A program made the position numbers and the translations under genes. Under the pieces are notes generated by a model. The model was not told where the DNA came from and ran no database searches. It worked only from the letters and a program-made list of their open reading frames with translations. From Owenia fusiformis (Eukaryota; Annelida; Polychaeta; Sabellida; Oweniidae), in the NCBI GenBank assembly GCA_903813345.2, contig CAIIXF020000011.1, positions 12,126,842 to 12,186,841 on the forward strand: a DNA stretch of 60,000 bases. The letters are read 5' to 3'. Below, one piece after another: positions 12,301-21,251 of this stretch; position 1 is the first letter of the stretch; every line of letters starts with the position of its first letter.

Positions 12301-15300
12301 AGAAAATTGTCAAGTTTTATTTTAGTTTAACAAACAAACACAGTTTTCCCATTATTTTTTTTACTTTTTACATTTTCTTTCATGTCAGTTCAACCAGATT
12401 TGAATATGTATGGCAAAGATGACCAGTGATCTCCCCAGCATTAAAGCAAGTGGGCGCAGCACAGAGATTTTGAAAATAGCCTTGCACTCACTTCAAAATC
12501 CATTTGCACCCACTTGAAAATGAGAAAAATCATAAAAATGGCATATTTTGGCCTGAATTGTGAAAATAAGAATTTTGGACCCATCTGAGAAAAAATCCTG
12601 GGAAAATCACTGATGACCTTTAAACAAATATTTAACACAAAGCAGTTTATACTTTCTACCCCCATACCATGGCATCTTTTTTTTGTAATTACAGTAGAAG
12701 TGGAGATTAACACAAAACCTAAATTGCTGCTCATGTTGCACAACCTTGGCAATTAGCTAATCATAATCGATCCATGTTAATATTTAGAAATAAATTGATA
12801 ACACGAAAAAAATAAATTTATAGGCTAACGTGAAAAAATAAATTGAAAAATTAACACAAATAAAACAGCTAAACATACCCTTTTCTGGCCATCATCGGTT
12901 ATTTCATTTTCACCCGTATAAACTTGTTGAACTTTCACATTAACTTCCTCTCCTGTGCTCTGAAGCTGCATGTCCTGGCCGTCCATGACAACTGTGCTAC
13001 CATCTCTACCCATGATCACTACATGATGGGAGGTATCCTCAGTTAACGTAGGCTCTGTTGTATTCTAATCAAAGAAAATACTTTTGAAGTAAAAACACAA
13101 GATTTGAATCATTTCTCAGAATACGTGTTAAAAAAAGTTATATCAAAAATTGGAAAGTGAATAGTGGTGCTGCTCATTAAAACATAGTGGCAAAACAGAG
13201 TACCAGGGGCGTAGCCAGCAAATATCAAGGGGAGTGTGATTTTTAGATTTTGCATCATTGCGAGTGAAGCGAGCCCGAAAAAGTGGGGTACGGAATTTTT
13301 TTTAAATTGACATTGTAGCTATATGGTGCATTCTAAGCATTTCAAACTATAATTTGTTAATGTTTTTTCAACAAATTTTACAAAATTGCTTTTTGTGGGG
13401 GTGGGAGTGCTGATTTATGAAATAATGGTGATTTTATAAAAGTGGGCGGTGATAACCTTAAATTAATGGTGTTACTTGTATCAACATGGTTTCACTACTC
13501 ATATGTTTTCTTGGATCACAGATTTTATTTGGAAAAAACTGTTTTAAAATAATGAAAAATTGAGAAACTCGAAGGAGATGCCCTTAAAATCAGGAGATAT
13601 TTTTAAGTTGACTGTTTTTAAACAAATTAACAGGAGCATATAGATTTAAAGTAAGATTACCTGATTATCATCAGCACCAGTTGTACCATCATGCCCTGTG
13701 GTACCATCATGCCCGGCTCCAGTACCTTCAATTCCTGGTGCATGTTCAATGACAGCCATTTGATAATTTTGTAACAAATCTGCATTGTTCTCATCTCTCA
13801 TCCCAAGCTGTAATGCCTGAGTTATCATTTTCTGGTCATTTGTCTCTATTAAAATCTCACGAGGTGTTGGACCAGACTCCTCTAAAGCAGAACGTAGTAC
13901 AGTGAGGATTTGCTGTTGGAGACTGCTTTCCTCCCCGACCATCACAGCAGCCTTCGCACTTTCATTTGGTGGGCCCGAGGGTTTCACTGCAAAAGATGAT
14001 ATACCATGCATTTTTTAATATTCTTTTTATACATGGAATCCTTATTTAAACAAAAAGTCTTAAAAGATTTTAAAAACCATGTTTTGAACTAAGTATAGGC
14101 CATTAAACAAAATCTAAAATGGAAATTTTCGTGCAAACAACATTGTCATATAAAACACATTTAGAAACTATGGATAGAGTACAGGAATCTGGCAAATATC
14201 CAAGACTACGCAGCAATCTCTTAAAATACAAAGAGCATACTTTTTGATGTTTAATATTTACCATTCAATGGAATGTTGACTTCATCAGAGCCATGTTCAA
14301 TAACTACCATTTTCCTCACTTCACCATCAAGGGCAGTTCCATCTTCGACATGATCACCATGTTTTGTCCGAGTTTGAACATTGTTTAGTTCATCACTCAT
14401 ACCATTATTTGCTTGGGCTTGAGGCACATCTTGAATTGCATGTTCATTGACTCCTATACTGACTTCAACTACTTCATTAGAATCATCAGTATCTGTATCC
14501 TTGAGACAAACAATCGGTTGATTCACTAGGATAACATTAGTTGGCATGTTATCTTCAGTAAGTGATTGCTCAGTTGACATATGTTCATCCCCAGTGGTAT
14601 TTGATTGGTTGTTTTCATCATCTATTACAGATTCATTGGGCCGAATGGTAATATGTCTAGCTGGAGGGTTGATTTCATCTTTGACTCCATGGTCAGTTGT
14701 TTCATCATTTTCAAGTTTATTGGAAGGTTCACCGTCATCTTGATCAGTAACAGATTCATTTGGCAATAATTTGTTAAGCTCATTACCACTAACATTTCCC
14801 TCTGACTTTTCAAAAACAATCAGAGTAGGTGAATTGTTTTCAATTGGATCAATGTCTGCATCTCTGTCAGTGTTGTCTTGAATACCATCTGCTAGTTTAT
14901 GTGGTGAAAACAGCCTTTTCTTTGCAGTGTCTGGTGTTTTGTTGACGATTTCAACAGATATTTTAGAGATGGTTGAAGGTTCAATTTCTACACTTTGACT
15001 TGCTGTTGTATTAACATCTACATGTTCAATGGGTGATTTGCTTGGTGTTTCATCTCGTTCAGCATCATTTATATCAGTTGATTCCACAGAATTTAAAGAT
15101 GCTGATTGAGATTGAACACTTCCATCTAACAGGGTTTTTGGGGATTTACTATTTCTTGATTTTGGCCTAGTATTTGGGGACTGGTTATTTACTTCAGTTG
15201 TTTTTTTCTCAGTGGTTTTAGCAGATGAACGTATAATTCTTGGTGGTTTTCTATGGACTATTGATTCATGTTTGGTTTGAGCAGCATCGGGTTCTTTTGA

Positions 15301-16085
15301 TTCTTCTGTTTTGTCTGTTGAGTCTTGTCTCAGAGGTTTTTTCTGCTGCTTTGGCCCTATTGGTAAAAAGAAAAAATATTTAGTAAAACCTTGTTTCAAA
15401 TTTTGATATCAAAAGAATTCTAATTCTGTACTGACTTTCTAAGACAAACATTTCTTTTTCCCTGTTTTAACTGGAAAGACAGAAATTCCATGGAGTAGCT
15501 AATCCCATCAAATAAAACATATTTTATCAAATCACTTGATCTCAGCATCCATAGGCCTATTGAAAATTCCTTTTCGAGTCCCATGCCTATAAGGCATGTG
15601 CCTATATAATTTAAACCAAATCCTTGATTCCGGGCACAAGAATGAATGGACAGATTGCTTCTTATATCCATACCAAAGTTTGTTTGGTGGGATAATTACA
15701 TTTGTTTATATCAGTGGGTTGGATTAAATTATGACTAAACAGATAATGATCGATTTTGATCGAGACAGATGCTTGAGAAAACTAATTTTAACAAATAAAA
15801 TCTAAAACTGAAAAACTAAATTAAATAAATTCATTAATTAAATGTTGGTGTTCATAATAGTATGCTATTTCTTTTATTTTTTGAGAACTTCTTGATGGGG
15901 AATATTTTGGATAATGTTGACTTAAGGCAAAGAATTGCAATTATAAAGAGGCAATATACCTTTGGTTGCCTGTGTCTTGCTTCTCTTAGCAGGCTGCTCA
16001 TCCATCTCCATATCCATGAAGCGTTTATTTGGAGTCTTCCGACGGGTGCTCCGAGGTCGCAAACCATCTTCCGACATTGCACTCT
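179..16085 (-). CDS. Multi-exon C2H2 zinc-finger protein, partial (gene span)
   Basis: Ten coding exons on the minus strand join without a frame break: 15960-16077, 14262-15356, 13661-13986, 12879-13064, 12138-12285, 11650-11816, 10758-11081, 10166-10396, 8388-8630 and 179-364. They give at least 1,008 residues, and the last exon ends at a GT donor, so the gene continues past the left edge. Layout: basic N-terminus with a likely nuclear signal (residues 6-34), a long acidic low-complexity region (40-575), ten C2H2 fingers (about 600-935), then an acidic tail. Several fingers have H-X4-H spacing and irregular linkers, as in ZFX/ZNF-type transcription factors rather than KRAB-style arrays. A nuclear DNA-binding regulator is the likely role. 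I do not recognise the exact orthologue. A tttcag acceptor lies 8 bases before the start codon, so at least one non-coding 5' exon lies upstream. Confidence 0.88.
365..2650. other. Intron of minus-strand zinc-finger gene, left part
   Basis: AT-rich non-coding sequence with no convincing exon. It includes an interrupted poly-G run at about 1686-1702 and one short MITE (1909-2095). Short open frames here have no domain or splice support. The region also serves as upstream sequence for the nested plus-strand gene; no clear promoter motif was seen. Confidence 0.6.
1909..2095. mobile_element. 187-bp MITE, CAGGCCCGTAGCC family, copy 1
   Basis: The ends are inverted repeats (CAGGCCCGTAGCCAGG and CTGGCTACGGGCCTG), with G-rich and C-rich subterminal runs and no coding capacity. 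A second, 173-bp copy lies at 19916-20088. The CAGG start resembles hAT ends, but the flanking target duplication is imperfect (AGCAG on both sides with one base of slippage), so the superfamily is uncertain. Confidence 0.75.
2651..4199 (+). CDS. Nested zinc-finger gene, exon 1 (N-terminal region)
   Basis: Encodes 516 residues, ending at AATTCAG followed by GTAACT (phase 1). The spare G joins TA at 5882 to make Val, then Leu-Ser-Gln and the finger exon, all in frame. The region has no known domain that I recognise. It holds a twofold internal repeat (DAIVCITS near residue 31; YGIVCITK near 96, each followed by a VKI-containing basic segment). It also has a Ser/Asn/Asp-rich middle and a seven-residue repeat built on LVQTNEH (about residues 387-430). 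The start is the first ATG of the frame; an atttcag acceptor just inside it would instead favour the ATG at 2678. Reading through the donor meets a stop at 4250. Confidence 0.8.
4200..5881 (+). other. Intron of the nested zinc-finger gene
   Basis: GT-AG intron (GTAACT to ttatttcag), 1,682 bp. Most of it is one mobile element (4327-5540). The element's removal would leave an intron of about 460 bp. Confidence 0.8.
4327..5540. mobile_element. Non-autonomous element, 5-bp TSD (TATCA)
   Basis: Terminal inverted repeats CATACCTGCCAACC and GGTTGGCAGGTATG are flanked by the direct repeat TATCA (4322-4326 and 5541-5545). The body has no reading frame. It is made largely of degenerate short units around ctaccgcaaaa. 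The left end with its flank is tandemly duplicated (about 4262-4700 against 4701-4860). The superfamily is not clear from the ends. Confidence 0.8.
5882..7533 (+). CDS. Nested zinc-finger gene, exon 2 (17-finger C2H2 array)
   Basis: From the tttcag acceptor, the exon adds Leu-Ser-Gln after the split Val and then 546 residues. An acidic leader of about 69 residues precedes 17 tandem C2H2 fingers (C-X2-C-X12-H-X3-H) joined by canonical TGERPF or TGEQPF linkers. The predicted full protein is about 1,066 residues, a nuclear sequence-specific DNA-binding protein. Fingers 13 and 15 are identical and several others nearly so, showing recent duplication within the array. Finger 7 has Cys in place of the core Phe (KSCTTR). 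Finger 9 carries a duplicated TRVH linker. The array ends in a double stop, TAATGA, where a linker GAACGA is expected. The gene lies wholly inside an intron of an opposite-strand zinc-finger gene. Confidence 0.92.
7534..7850 (+). pseudogene. Degenerate fingers 18-20 downstream of the stop
   Basis: The finger pattern continues in the same frame. Finger 18 keeps all four Cys/His ligands, as does finger 19. Finger 20 is shortened and has lost its first Cys (KWKYCNH). In-frame stops sit at 7534, 7618, 7702 and 7771, each at the Arg/Gln codon of the linker. After 7771 the similarity decays with a frame loss. This is former coding sequence, or a read-through extension if the stops are suppressed. 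Confidence 0.85.
7851..8387. other. Non-coding sequence between nested gene and exon 9
   Basis: AT-rich with no supported exon. It probably includes the 3' untranslated region of the nested plus-strand gene. I did not find a single convincing polyadenylation signal to fix its end. Confidence 0.4.
8388..8630 (-). CDS. Zinc-finger gene, exon 9 (fingers 9 and 10)
   Basis: A 243-nt phase-0 exon between tttctttag and CAG/GTAATA encodes residues 866-946. It holds two full fingers: KCAACNF to HMRSH, and SCMLCSF to HMRSKH with H-X4-H spacing. They are separated by an 18-residue linker, unlike the short linkers of tandem arrays. Confidence 0.88.
8631..10165. other. Intron 8 of minus-strand gene with repeat-derived sequence
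   Basis: No exon is visible. The part from about 8700 to 9790 reads as an old dispersed repeat: aaggtca-rich segments lead to a GGAC tetranucleotide tract and then to gtgtgagccaaaaag. Transposon ends were not resolved. Confidence 0.5.
9650..9736. repeat. ACGG/CCAACGG tetranucleotide microsatellite
   Basis: Repeated acggacgg units are interrupted at regular points by ccaacgg. The tract is nearly pure over about 85 bp. Confidence 0.95.
10166..10396 (-). CDS. Zinc-finger gene, exon 8 (end of finger 7, finger 8)
   Basis: A 231-nt phase-0 exon between tttcactgcag and CAG/GTTTGT encodes residues 789-865. It supplies the HMKTIH half of finger 7, whose Cys half is in exon 7, then a basic linker of about 35 residues and finger 8 (DCNFCTM to HLEVMH). 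Confidence 0.88.
10397..10757 (-). other. Intron 7 of minus-strand gene
   Basis: GTAAAT donor and tttcactgcag acceptor bound a 361-bp AT-rich intron. Nothing else was seen in it. Confidence 0.8.
10758..11081 (-). CDS. Zinc-finger gene, exon 7 (fingers 4-6, start of 7)
   Basis: A 324-nt phase-0 exon (residues 681-788). Finger 4 (CPLCPYIC) has 13 residues between Cys and His instead of 12. Finger 5 (CTICDF) and finger 6 (CESCSF) are regular. Finger 7 begins with CGMCDYRG after a TRERPF linker and is split by the intron. The acceptor is gttaaag; a second in-frame AG six bases on would remove two residues. Confidence 0.88.
11082..11649 (-). other. Intron 6 of minus-strand gene
   Basis: A GTATGT donor at 11649 leads to the acceptor at about 11082. 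The donor-proximal part is the 48-bp minisatellite described separately. The rest (11082-11420) is plain AT-rich sequence with no other feature. Confidence 0.7.
11425..11690 (-). repeat. 48-bp minisatellite copying an exon end and its splice donor
   Basis: The motif gatgtgcctctgtacatg recurs at 11425, 11473, 11521, 11569, 11617 and 11665, exactly 48 bp apart. The 11665 copy is the last part of exon 6. Each downstream copy repeats the end of that exon plus CATGAG/GTATGT. Since 48 is divisible by three, the unit stays in frame and encodes KIHVQRHIKYKHEVCK. A TAG appears in the third unit. Confidence 0.95.
11650..11816 (-). CDS. Zinc-finger gene, exon 6 (fingers 2 and 3)
   Basis: A 167-nt exon (residues 625-680) between actttcag and GAG/GTATGT. 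Two bases complete the Glu codon of a canonical HMGEKPHKC linker split between exons 5 and 6. Fingers: CPECDYL to HMQKH, and CSHCERTF to HIKYKH. The end of the exon is the first unit of a 48-bp repeat array. Confidence 0.9.
12138..12285 (-). CDS. Zinc-finger gene, exon 5 (finger 1)
   Basis: A 148-nt exon (residues 576-624 plus one base) between tgttttcag and G/GTGAGT. Finger 1 is CSVCSYS to HKRCH. The phase-1 end joins exon 6 exactly inside the inter-finger linker. Confidence 0.9.
12425..12611. mobile_element. 187-bp MITE in intron 4, copy 1 of AGTGATCTCCC family
   Basis: Imperfect inverted ends (AGTGATCTCCCCAG and CTGGGAAAATCACT) lie between 7-bp direct repeats GATGACC (12418-12424 and 12612-12618). 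It has no coding capacity. A second copy in inverse orientation lies at 23271-23451. Confidence 0.75.
12879..13064 (-). CDS. Zinc-finger gene, exon 4
   Basis: A 186-nt phase-0 exon between ctttgattag and AGG/GTATGT encodes residues 514-575. It has no finger. The content is polar and acidic with short hydrophobic patches (VVIMGRDGSTVVMDG), similar in style to activation regions of ZFX-like factors. That comparison is an impression only. Confidence 0.82.
13065..13660 (-). other. Intron 3 of minus-strand gene
   Basis: Contains a repeat-like segment from about 13203 (caggggcgtagccagcaaat) to 13460. It resembles dispersed sequences beginning with gcgtagccag, but clear inverted ends were not found. 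Confidence 0.5.
13661..13986 (-). CDS. Zinc-finger gene, exon 3
   Basis: A 326-nt exon (residues 405-513) between cttttgcag and CAG/GTAATC. It has no recognised domain. A helix-prone stretch (SLQQQILTVLRSALEE) is followed by an imperfect Gly-His-Asp-Gly-Thr-Thr duplication near the end. Confidence 0.82.
14262..15356 (-). CDS. Zinc-finger gene, exon 2 (long acidic region)
   Basis: A 1,095-nt exon (residues 40-404) joined in frame to the first coding exon through a split Gly codon (G/GG), between ccaatag and AATG/GTAAAT. It is rich in Ser, Thr, Asn, Asp and Glu, with a basic Lys/Arg/Ser segment at the start. It is probably disordered and has no known domain. The phase-1 end is matched by the next exon. 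Confidence 0.88.
15960..16077 (-). CDS. Zinc-finger gene, first coding exon
   Basis: Start codon at 16077-16075, residues 1-39 plus one base, donor AAAG/GTATAT. Clusters RPRSTRRKTPNKR and AKRSK look like a bipartite nuclear localisation signal. The upstream frame lacks support and a ctttcag acceptor sits at 16087-16086, so translation most likely starts here. Confidence 0.85.
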
Positions 16086-16973
16086 CTGAAAGTTGTAGTA
16101 AAAAATGAGAGCAGACTGATACCACAAATTTAATCCTTCAAAATCCATTATGACAAAGAGTCTAACAAAAAAAACACAGACGAACCTTAGGTTCTACTAA
16201 AAGGCCTCATTGGTAATATTGTTGGCCTACCTGGTGCATGCGTTATTGCTCGTGTCATGCTTAATTGCTTAATCTAAGTTCACTGAACACAGAGCAGTTT
16301 TTTAATTTCTTTTCAAATTTCCGACTGCCCAGTAAATAATTAATTTCACGAAATTGATGCTGTATAGGAGTTGGTATCTGATAGTTGGCAAGTCCACTGC
16401 ATATAAATCTTGGCGGGATCCTATGTGCACATGGGGTACCTCTTTGACATTTGGTATGGCAATGGACCCAAATTTTTGAATCTATAGTGGTATGCGAATG
16501 CTCCCTCATTATGACTTTTGAGGAGGTATGGCAATGGTCAGATTTCAGATGGTCAGACTAGATGAAATTGTCATGGAAAATATGTTATCTCACGCTTGAA
16601 GTATGGCATTGGTCTAGAAGTTACACATATCCTTAATTTGAGGTTGTTTTGGAACATTTTCCACAAAGATCGTCTTCTCCTTGGGACCTTCTTCAGTTTA
16701 AATATTTGCTTTTCCTGGGTAATTATTCTACTTTTGATCAGTCATAGCATGATTGGTATGGTATTCAAGGTCCTATATTTATTAGACATTTGGTATGGCA
16801 TTGGTCTCATATTTGGGCATTTGGTATGGGTTTTGGACACTATATTGGTTGATATGGAAACACATCCAAATTTGACATTTTGTGGGAATACAATGTATAT
16901 TGATATCTGAGGGTTCAGCCTAGGACCCCACCAAATTTTGTATACAGTAAACTGAACCGACGGGTGGCAAGTA
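16086..16973. other. Upstream intron or intergenic sequence
   Basis: No supported exon. Between 16500 and 16830 the phrase tatggcaatgg/tatggcattgg recurs several times at irregular spacing, probably an old degenerate repeat. The 5' untranslated exon of the minus-strand zinc-finger gene is expected here or beyond but could not be placed. Confidence 0.45.
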
Positions 16974-17104
16974 GGTCGCGAGTAAATCTCAGGCACGACA
17001 TGGAAATCTGAAATTATAGAGGGCGCATATTCATTTTACACACGGCGAAATGAAATGAGATTTCCCGGGAAATTTTGGACAATACTAGTATATTAATAGT
17101 CTAT

Positions 17105-17600
17105 TGTACATTGTACAACCACATATGACCAGCACGATCATAAATCACATAGGGACCAATTAATATGATCTAAAACAATCAACCACGTACTGACTGAGCT
17201 TAGTAAAGAAAAAATATCAAGGATCAAGGTAAATCACTTATGATCAGGAACAATCACCTAAACCAGGGACAATCAACTAAGATTAGAACAATTGAGTACA
17301 ATCACAGTATCAAAACAAAATATTAAGAATCACAACCAAACAATTGCCCAGAAGAGTCAAGAAAAATTTAAAGTAATAAAAACAATCACTTAAGATTAAG
17401 AACAATCACCTGTAAAATTGTTTAGGATCGACCCAATCCCTAAGGATCAAGACAGATACCAAAGATCAAGATCATGAGGATATTTCTAAGGATCAAAAAC
17501 ATTATCACTTAAGATCAATAACAATCACCTAGGATCAAGATTAATCACTTAGAATTAAGAACACCAAGGGCTCAGAAGAAATTTTTGGATCGGGAAAAAT
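17105..17600. repeat. Degenerate array of about 20-bp units inside the element
   Basis: Variants of aacaatcacttaagatcaag recur through about 500 bp with many substitutions and irregular spacing. The array lies wholly inside the Mutator-like element. Confidence 0.75.
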
Positions 17601-17855
17601 CACTTAGTGTGCTGTTAATGGGTTCAATAATGTAACTTAAAAGTCCAATATAAGATGAGATATAATACATTTTTATTTGAGACATAAATACTATAACTTG
17701 ACAGACATCTAGCAGCCCCTCGGCTATTGGCTAAAACACATCACGTGGTACAAAAGTAGGTCGAATTTGTGTAGTCCCGCCATATTTAGACAGACTTCCG
17801 GTACAAGTGCACTTGGATTTGCGCCCTCTATAATTTCAGATTTCCATGTCGTGCC

Positions 17856-18223
17856 AAGAGGAGGGAAAGCCCCAGAGTTTCAAGATGACAGACATAATTA
17901 CCTCTCTTGCTTACCACCTTCGTTCGTTCGAATTTTCATCGGCTAGTTATCAAATACTACACTTCGATGGGATGTTATAATTGATGTAGGCATATTCCGT
18001 ACACCTTTCTTTATCTTGATGTGAAATGAGAAGCTATGATATTGGTTAACACGCCAGAAATGAACATAATATTATTCGAAGCGTATTTCGAAAATTTTGA
18101 AACCGCCATTGATGACGTCATTTGTTTGTCGAATTTTGACCAATCAGCGACCGTGTCATCTCAATACAGATTTACATTATAAGCGTATGTCATCTTTGAA
18201 CCCTGGTGTTTCTCCCCCTCTGT
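17856..18223. mobile_element. hAT-like MITE inserted in the Mutator-like element
   Basis: Flanked by perfect 8-bp repeats GTCGTGCC (17848-17855 and 18224-18231). Ends are imperfect inverted repeats (AAGAGGAGGGAAAGCCCCAG against ACAGAGGGGGAGAAACACCA). An 8-bp duplication fits hAT. Removing it restores the continuous right arm of the surrounding element. Confidence 0.85.
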
Positions 18224-18259
18224 GTCGTGCCTGAGATTTACTCGCGACCGTGGCAAGTA

Positions 18260-19013
18260 CATGTAGATGAACATGTTTTACATCCCCTAATGTAGAATAA
18301 CAATTGGCCTAGGGGGTACTCCAATTCTATTGTGCTTCTAAGAGACAGTGCCTCATAAAAAGAGGAATACCCTTTTCGGAGAAACATTGTCTAGTCTAGA
18401 ATTTGACTCACTGATAAGCTTGTATAGGCCTTTTACCAAGTCAGGTAAGATAGACTACCAAATGAAGCTGTTCCAGATGCCTTCTCTTGAAATTACATGA
18501 TACAGCATATTGGGAAACCTAATGAGACATTGCATCCTTTAGTGATATTCTCGATATTAGATGTAACATGAAATGAAGATCTGTCATAGATCAAGAAATG
18601 AACAGAAACGTATAATCATTTGATTTGAAAAAGGTAAACAAAATCTTCAATTTGGAGGGAAATTGTGGCCGCCATTTTATCACCTCCTTTCTGAAAACGA
18701 AACATATATTACAGTCATACATTCATTTACAATAGAAATAGACAAAAACAAGTAAATCTAGACTTATATAGAGAACTAAACATACAAAATTTAGGCAACT
18801 TGGACTGTTTGATACCTTGTAATTTACTCCTCTAAGTAAAAACAGCAGCGCTGATGTCCTTTCTTCGTTCCTGATGCAACGGAAAGATGTCGCTTCAATT
18901 GAACTAAACGAAATGTGGATAACCCGGGAAATCGTTCACAAGATCAATCTCTAGTCTACTTGGTACTAAAATAATAGGATTTTTATTGTTACCCCTTTTA
19001 AATTTTATTGCAG
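18260..19013. other. Intergenic; possible promoter zone
   Basis: Contains gccgccatttta near 18668, an inverted YY1-like core, about 350 bp before a candidate acceptor. No coding sequence was seen. This lies between the minus-strand zinc-finger gene and the plus-strand small gene, so either could start here. Confidence 0.35.
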
Positions 19014-19212
19014 TTTCTTGTTATTAAATTTCTTACCTATGTGGTAAAACGGGAAAGTATGGATTCCCGGGGAAAACTAAATATAACATTCGACAGGTGC
19101 GTGATCAGTGACCTTGAGAATAATATATTGGATCTTGATTTTGGACGTTGTAGACGTGATCTACAAAGCGACTTCATTCTCTGCGATTTTAATCTTTTTC
19201 CCGTTGGCTGTT
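19014..19212 (+). other. Candidate exon, non-coding or small membrane ORF
   Basis: Bounded by a good acceptor (ttttattgcag) and donor (GTT/GTAAGT), so it may be a 5' exon of the gene coding at 21199. Reading through the donor, one frame from about 19105 to 19335 encodes a strongly hydrophobic stretch (SAILIFFPLAVVSIILYAL) with a basic tail. That frame has no ATG, so I do not call it a gene. Confidence 0.4.
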
Positions 19213-21055
19213 GTAAGTATAATTTTATACGCTTTGAATTGGTATTGTGATCATGGTCATGTTGGTTTTTTGGCTAGATCTAAGCTTACAAAAATAGTGA
19301 CAAAGATCAAGAAGATCAGTGAAAATAAAACATGAACATTTTGAGTTCATATGTGCCATGGGAAATCAGAATAAACCTGATACAGGAACTAAACTAGGTC
19401 TAAAAATGTTGAATAGTGCTGAGTATACTTAGTTTCTAAATAGTCCTTGTTTACTCTTGTCTACAGTCCATTTTCACTCTCTGTCAATCAATTGTAAAAA
19501 ATAAGCCATCAAATCTAAACATATGGATTGGAAGAATATTTTAGGCTAAGGAGAAGGACGCAAAACATTTATGGTTAAACCTGCACATCGCTCCAAAACG
19601 CAATCTTGGGTTGTTTCGGGGGTGAACTTTATCATTTTGAGCTAATGAAAGATTATAGAATGATGAACAAATGGGGCAAATCTTGTGTAGAAATACTTAC
19701 GATAAATGTGTCATTTCAAAGATTTTTCATTGTTTTTCATTTTGGAGCGATGTGCAGGTTTAAATACAATTTAAATCATGAGTTGAAGGCAGAATTTCTC
19801 AGTATCATAAAATTTAACATATAGATCTATGATGAATACGGATGATACCAATAAGTGACAACAAAATAAATGCTCAATTTTGCAACTTCCGGACTCAGGA
19901 TTGAACTGCATTGATCAGGCCCGTAGCCACCAAGGGGGGTTCAGTTTTCAAAAATTTCCAGGGGGGTTCACATTGGACAAATTTGGCCCAAATATGGCTA
20001 AAATCACTTAAGTGCTCAAAATGGTGAAAAACTACATGATTTTGGAAGAATATTTGGCCTGGGCGAACCTCCCCTGGCTATGGGCCTGTTGATATAACGT
20101 TGATATTAAAGCAGTCAGATTGCAATTCAGTTTTTTCAGACATGCCTCATATAAACTGTATTGACCGAATTCTGAAGTAACCTAGTTAAACAAAATTACC
20201 CTTGTTATTTGAGGTGAAATGCATTTGTAAGGGGCTAGATCAATAATCAATAAAATAATGTTTTTTAAATGTTTAATACACCAATATGAACTAGAATGCT
20301 GTGTGTAATTACCTTATTTTGAGTATTGAAAAACATCAAGCAAACAGTTTTGAAATGACCCCTAAACTTCGAAAGCAGACATGTTAATATACACAACAGC
20401 TTTCTAATAATTGCTTTGTGTATTCATGACTAACGTCATGATTGGGGAAAAACAAACCTCCATTCAATAAATCGGCCGGCCTGTCAATAAAAACTGTAGC
20501 ATCAACAGAGGTAAACTAGTTCAGTTCACCATGATCTATGTTGAATGGTAAACACAAACAGGATCAGTTGTATTCATTTAATTAACCAGTCAGTTAGCAG
20601 AAAGTATTTCAGAATAACATACAAATTTACTTGGAAGAATTTAATTAAAAAAGAATAGTATTGAATGATAGGGTCTTCATTATATAAAGTAAGTAAGATA
20701 CATGGTTGACGTACAATTGTAAATATGCATGTATTAGATGTATTTGAATTAAAATAGTTGACAGAACATCACATTAGATAAAATTCAAATCAATTTTTTC
20801 CAGTTTTGTTTCTTTAACATGTTTAAAGTCTAACTTTTTGTGGATGGTGTTCGGCTGTTGGTGTTCAGAGTTTGGTGTCTGTAACAAATGGCAGGGAGTG
20901 TAATTTTGCATGTTGATGTATCGTTCATTACATGTTGTTATTGATAACTGACTTCCCTTTGACCAATCAGAATTGAGTATATAATTAACTAAGTTACAAT
21001 AGTAAGTAAAATCTTTTAAAAAATGCTTCTTATAATGTAATTTGTGTTTTTTCAG
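19213..21055. other. Intron or intergenic sequence
   Basis: AT-rich and without exons, apart from the MITE at 19916-20088. If the exon at 19014-19212 belongs to the small gene, this is its intron. Confidence 0.45.
19916..20088. mobile_element. 173-bp MITE, CAGGCCCGTAGCC family, copy 2
   Basis: Matches the copy at 1909-2095 throughout, with several small deletions, and keeps the inverted ends CAGGCCCGTAGCCA and TGGCTATGGGCCTG. Confidence 0.78.
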
Positions 21056-21251
21056 CCTGACTTGTGTGTGTCAATGGTTATAACACAACTGTACGGCACT
21101 TATCTCAATACTGTTGGTGCTATCCACAACGATTTCCCAATTAGGACAAAACGAAAGAATTCCAGGAGCAAGTACTGTGGTTCGTGAACTGTTAGAAAAT
21201 GACTGGTGAAACGTCCGTGAAACAAATCAAACTCAAAACGCCCAAGACTCG
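21056..21251 (+). CDS. Small nuclear-like protein, exon with start codon
   Basis: The exon opens after ttttttcag. Its start ATG is at 21199-21201 and it ends ACTCG/GTAAGT, coding 17 residues plus two bases. The 5' part is untranslated but holds an upstream frame (21074-21187, 36 codons) that stops 12 bases before the main start, which could dampen translation. The complete predicted protein is 73 residues: basic N-terminus, a Ser/Thr/Asp-rich centre and a conserved-looking C-terminal NPWGPMF motif. I do not recognise the family. Confidence 0.65.

Larger units (their letters stand above)
16974..18249. mobile_element. Mutator-like non-autonomous element, 10-bp TSD
   Basis: Inverted ends starting GGTCGCGAGTAAATCTCAGG (about 54 bp matching) lie between perfect 10-bp repeats GTGGCAAGTA (16964-16973 and 18250-18259). 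A target duplication of 9-11 bp is typical of Mutator-like elements. The right arm is interrupted by a second element (17856-18223). No transposase frame is present; the middle is a degenerate short repeat. Confidence 0.88.

Noticed and set aside
19105-19335. Hydrophobic frame that looks like a small membrane protein
   Set aside because: It has no ATG, an upstream stop at 19102, and crosses a good splice donor.
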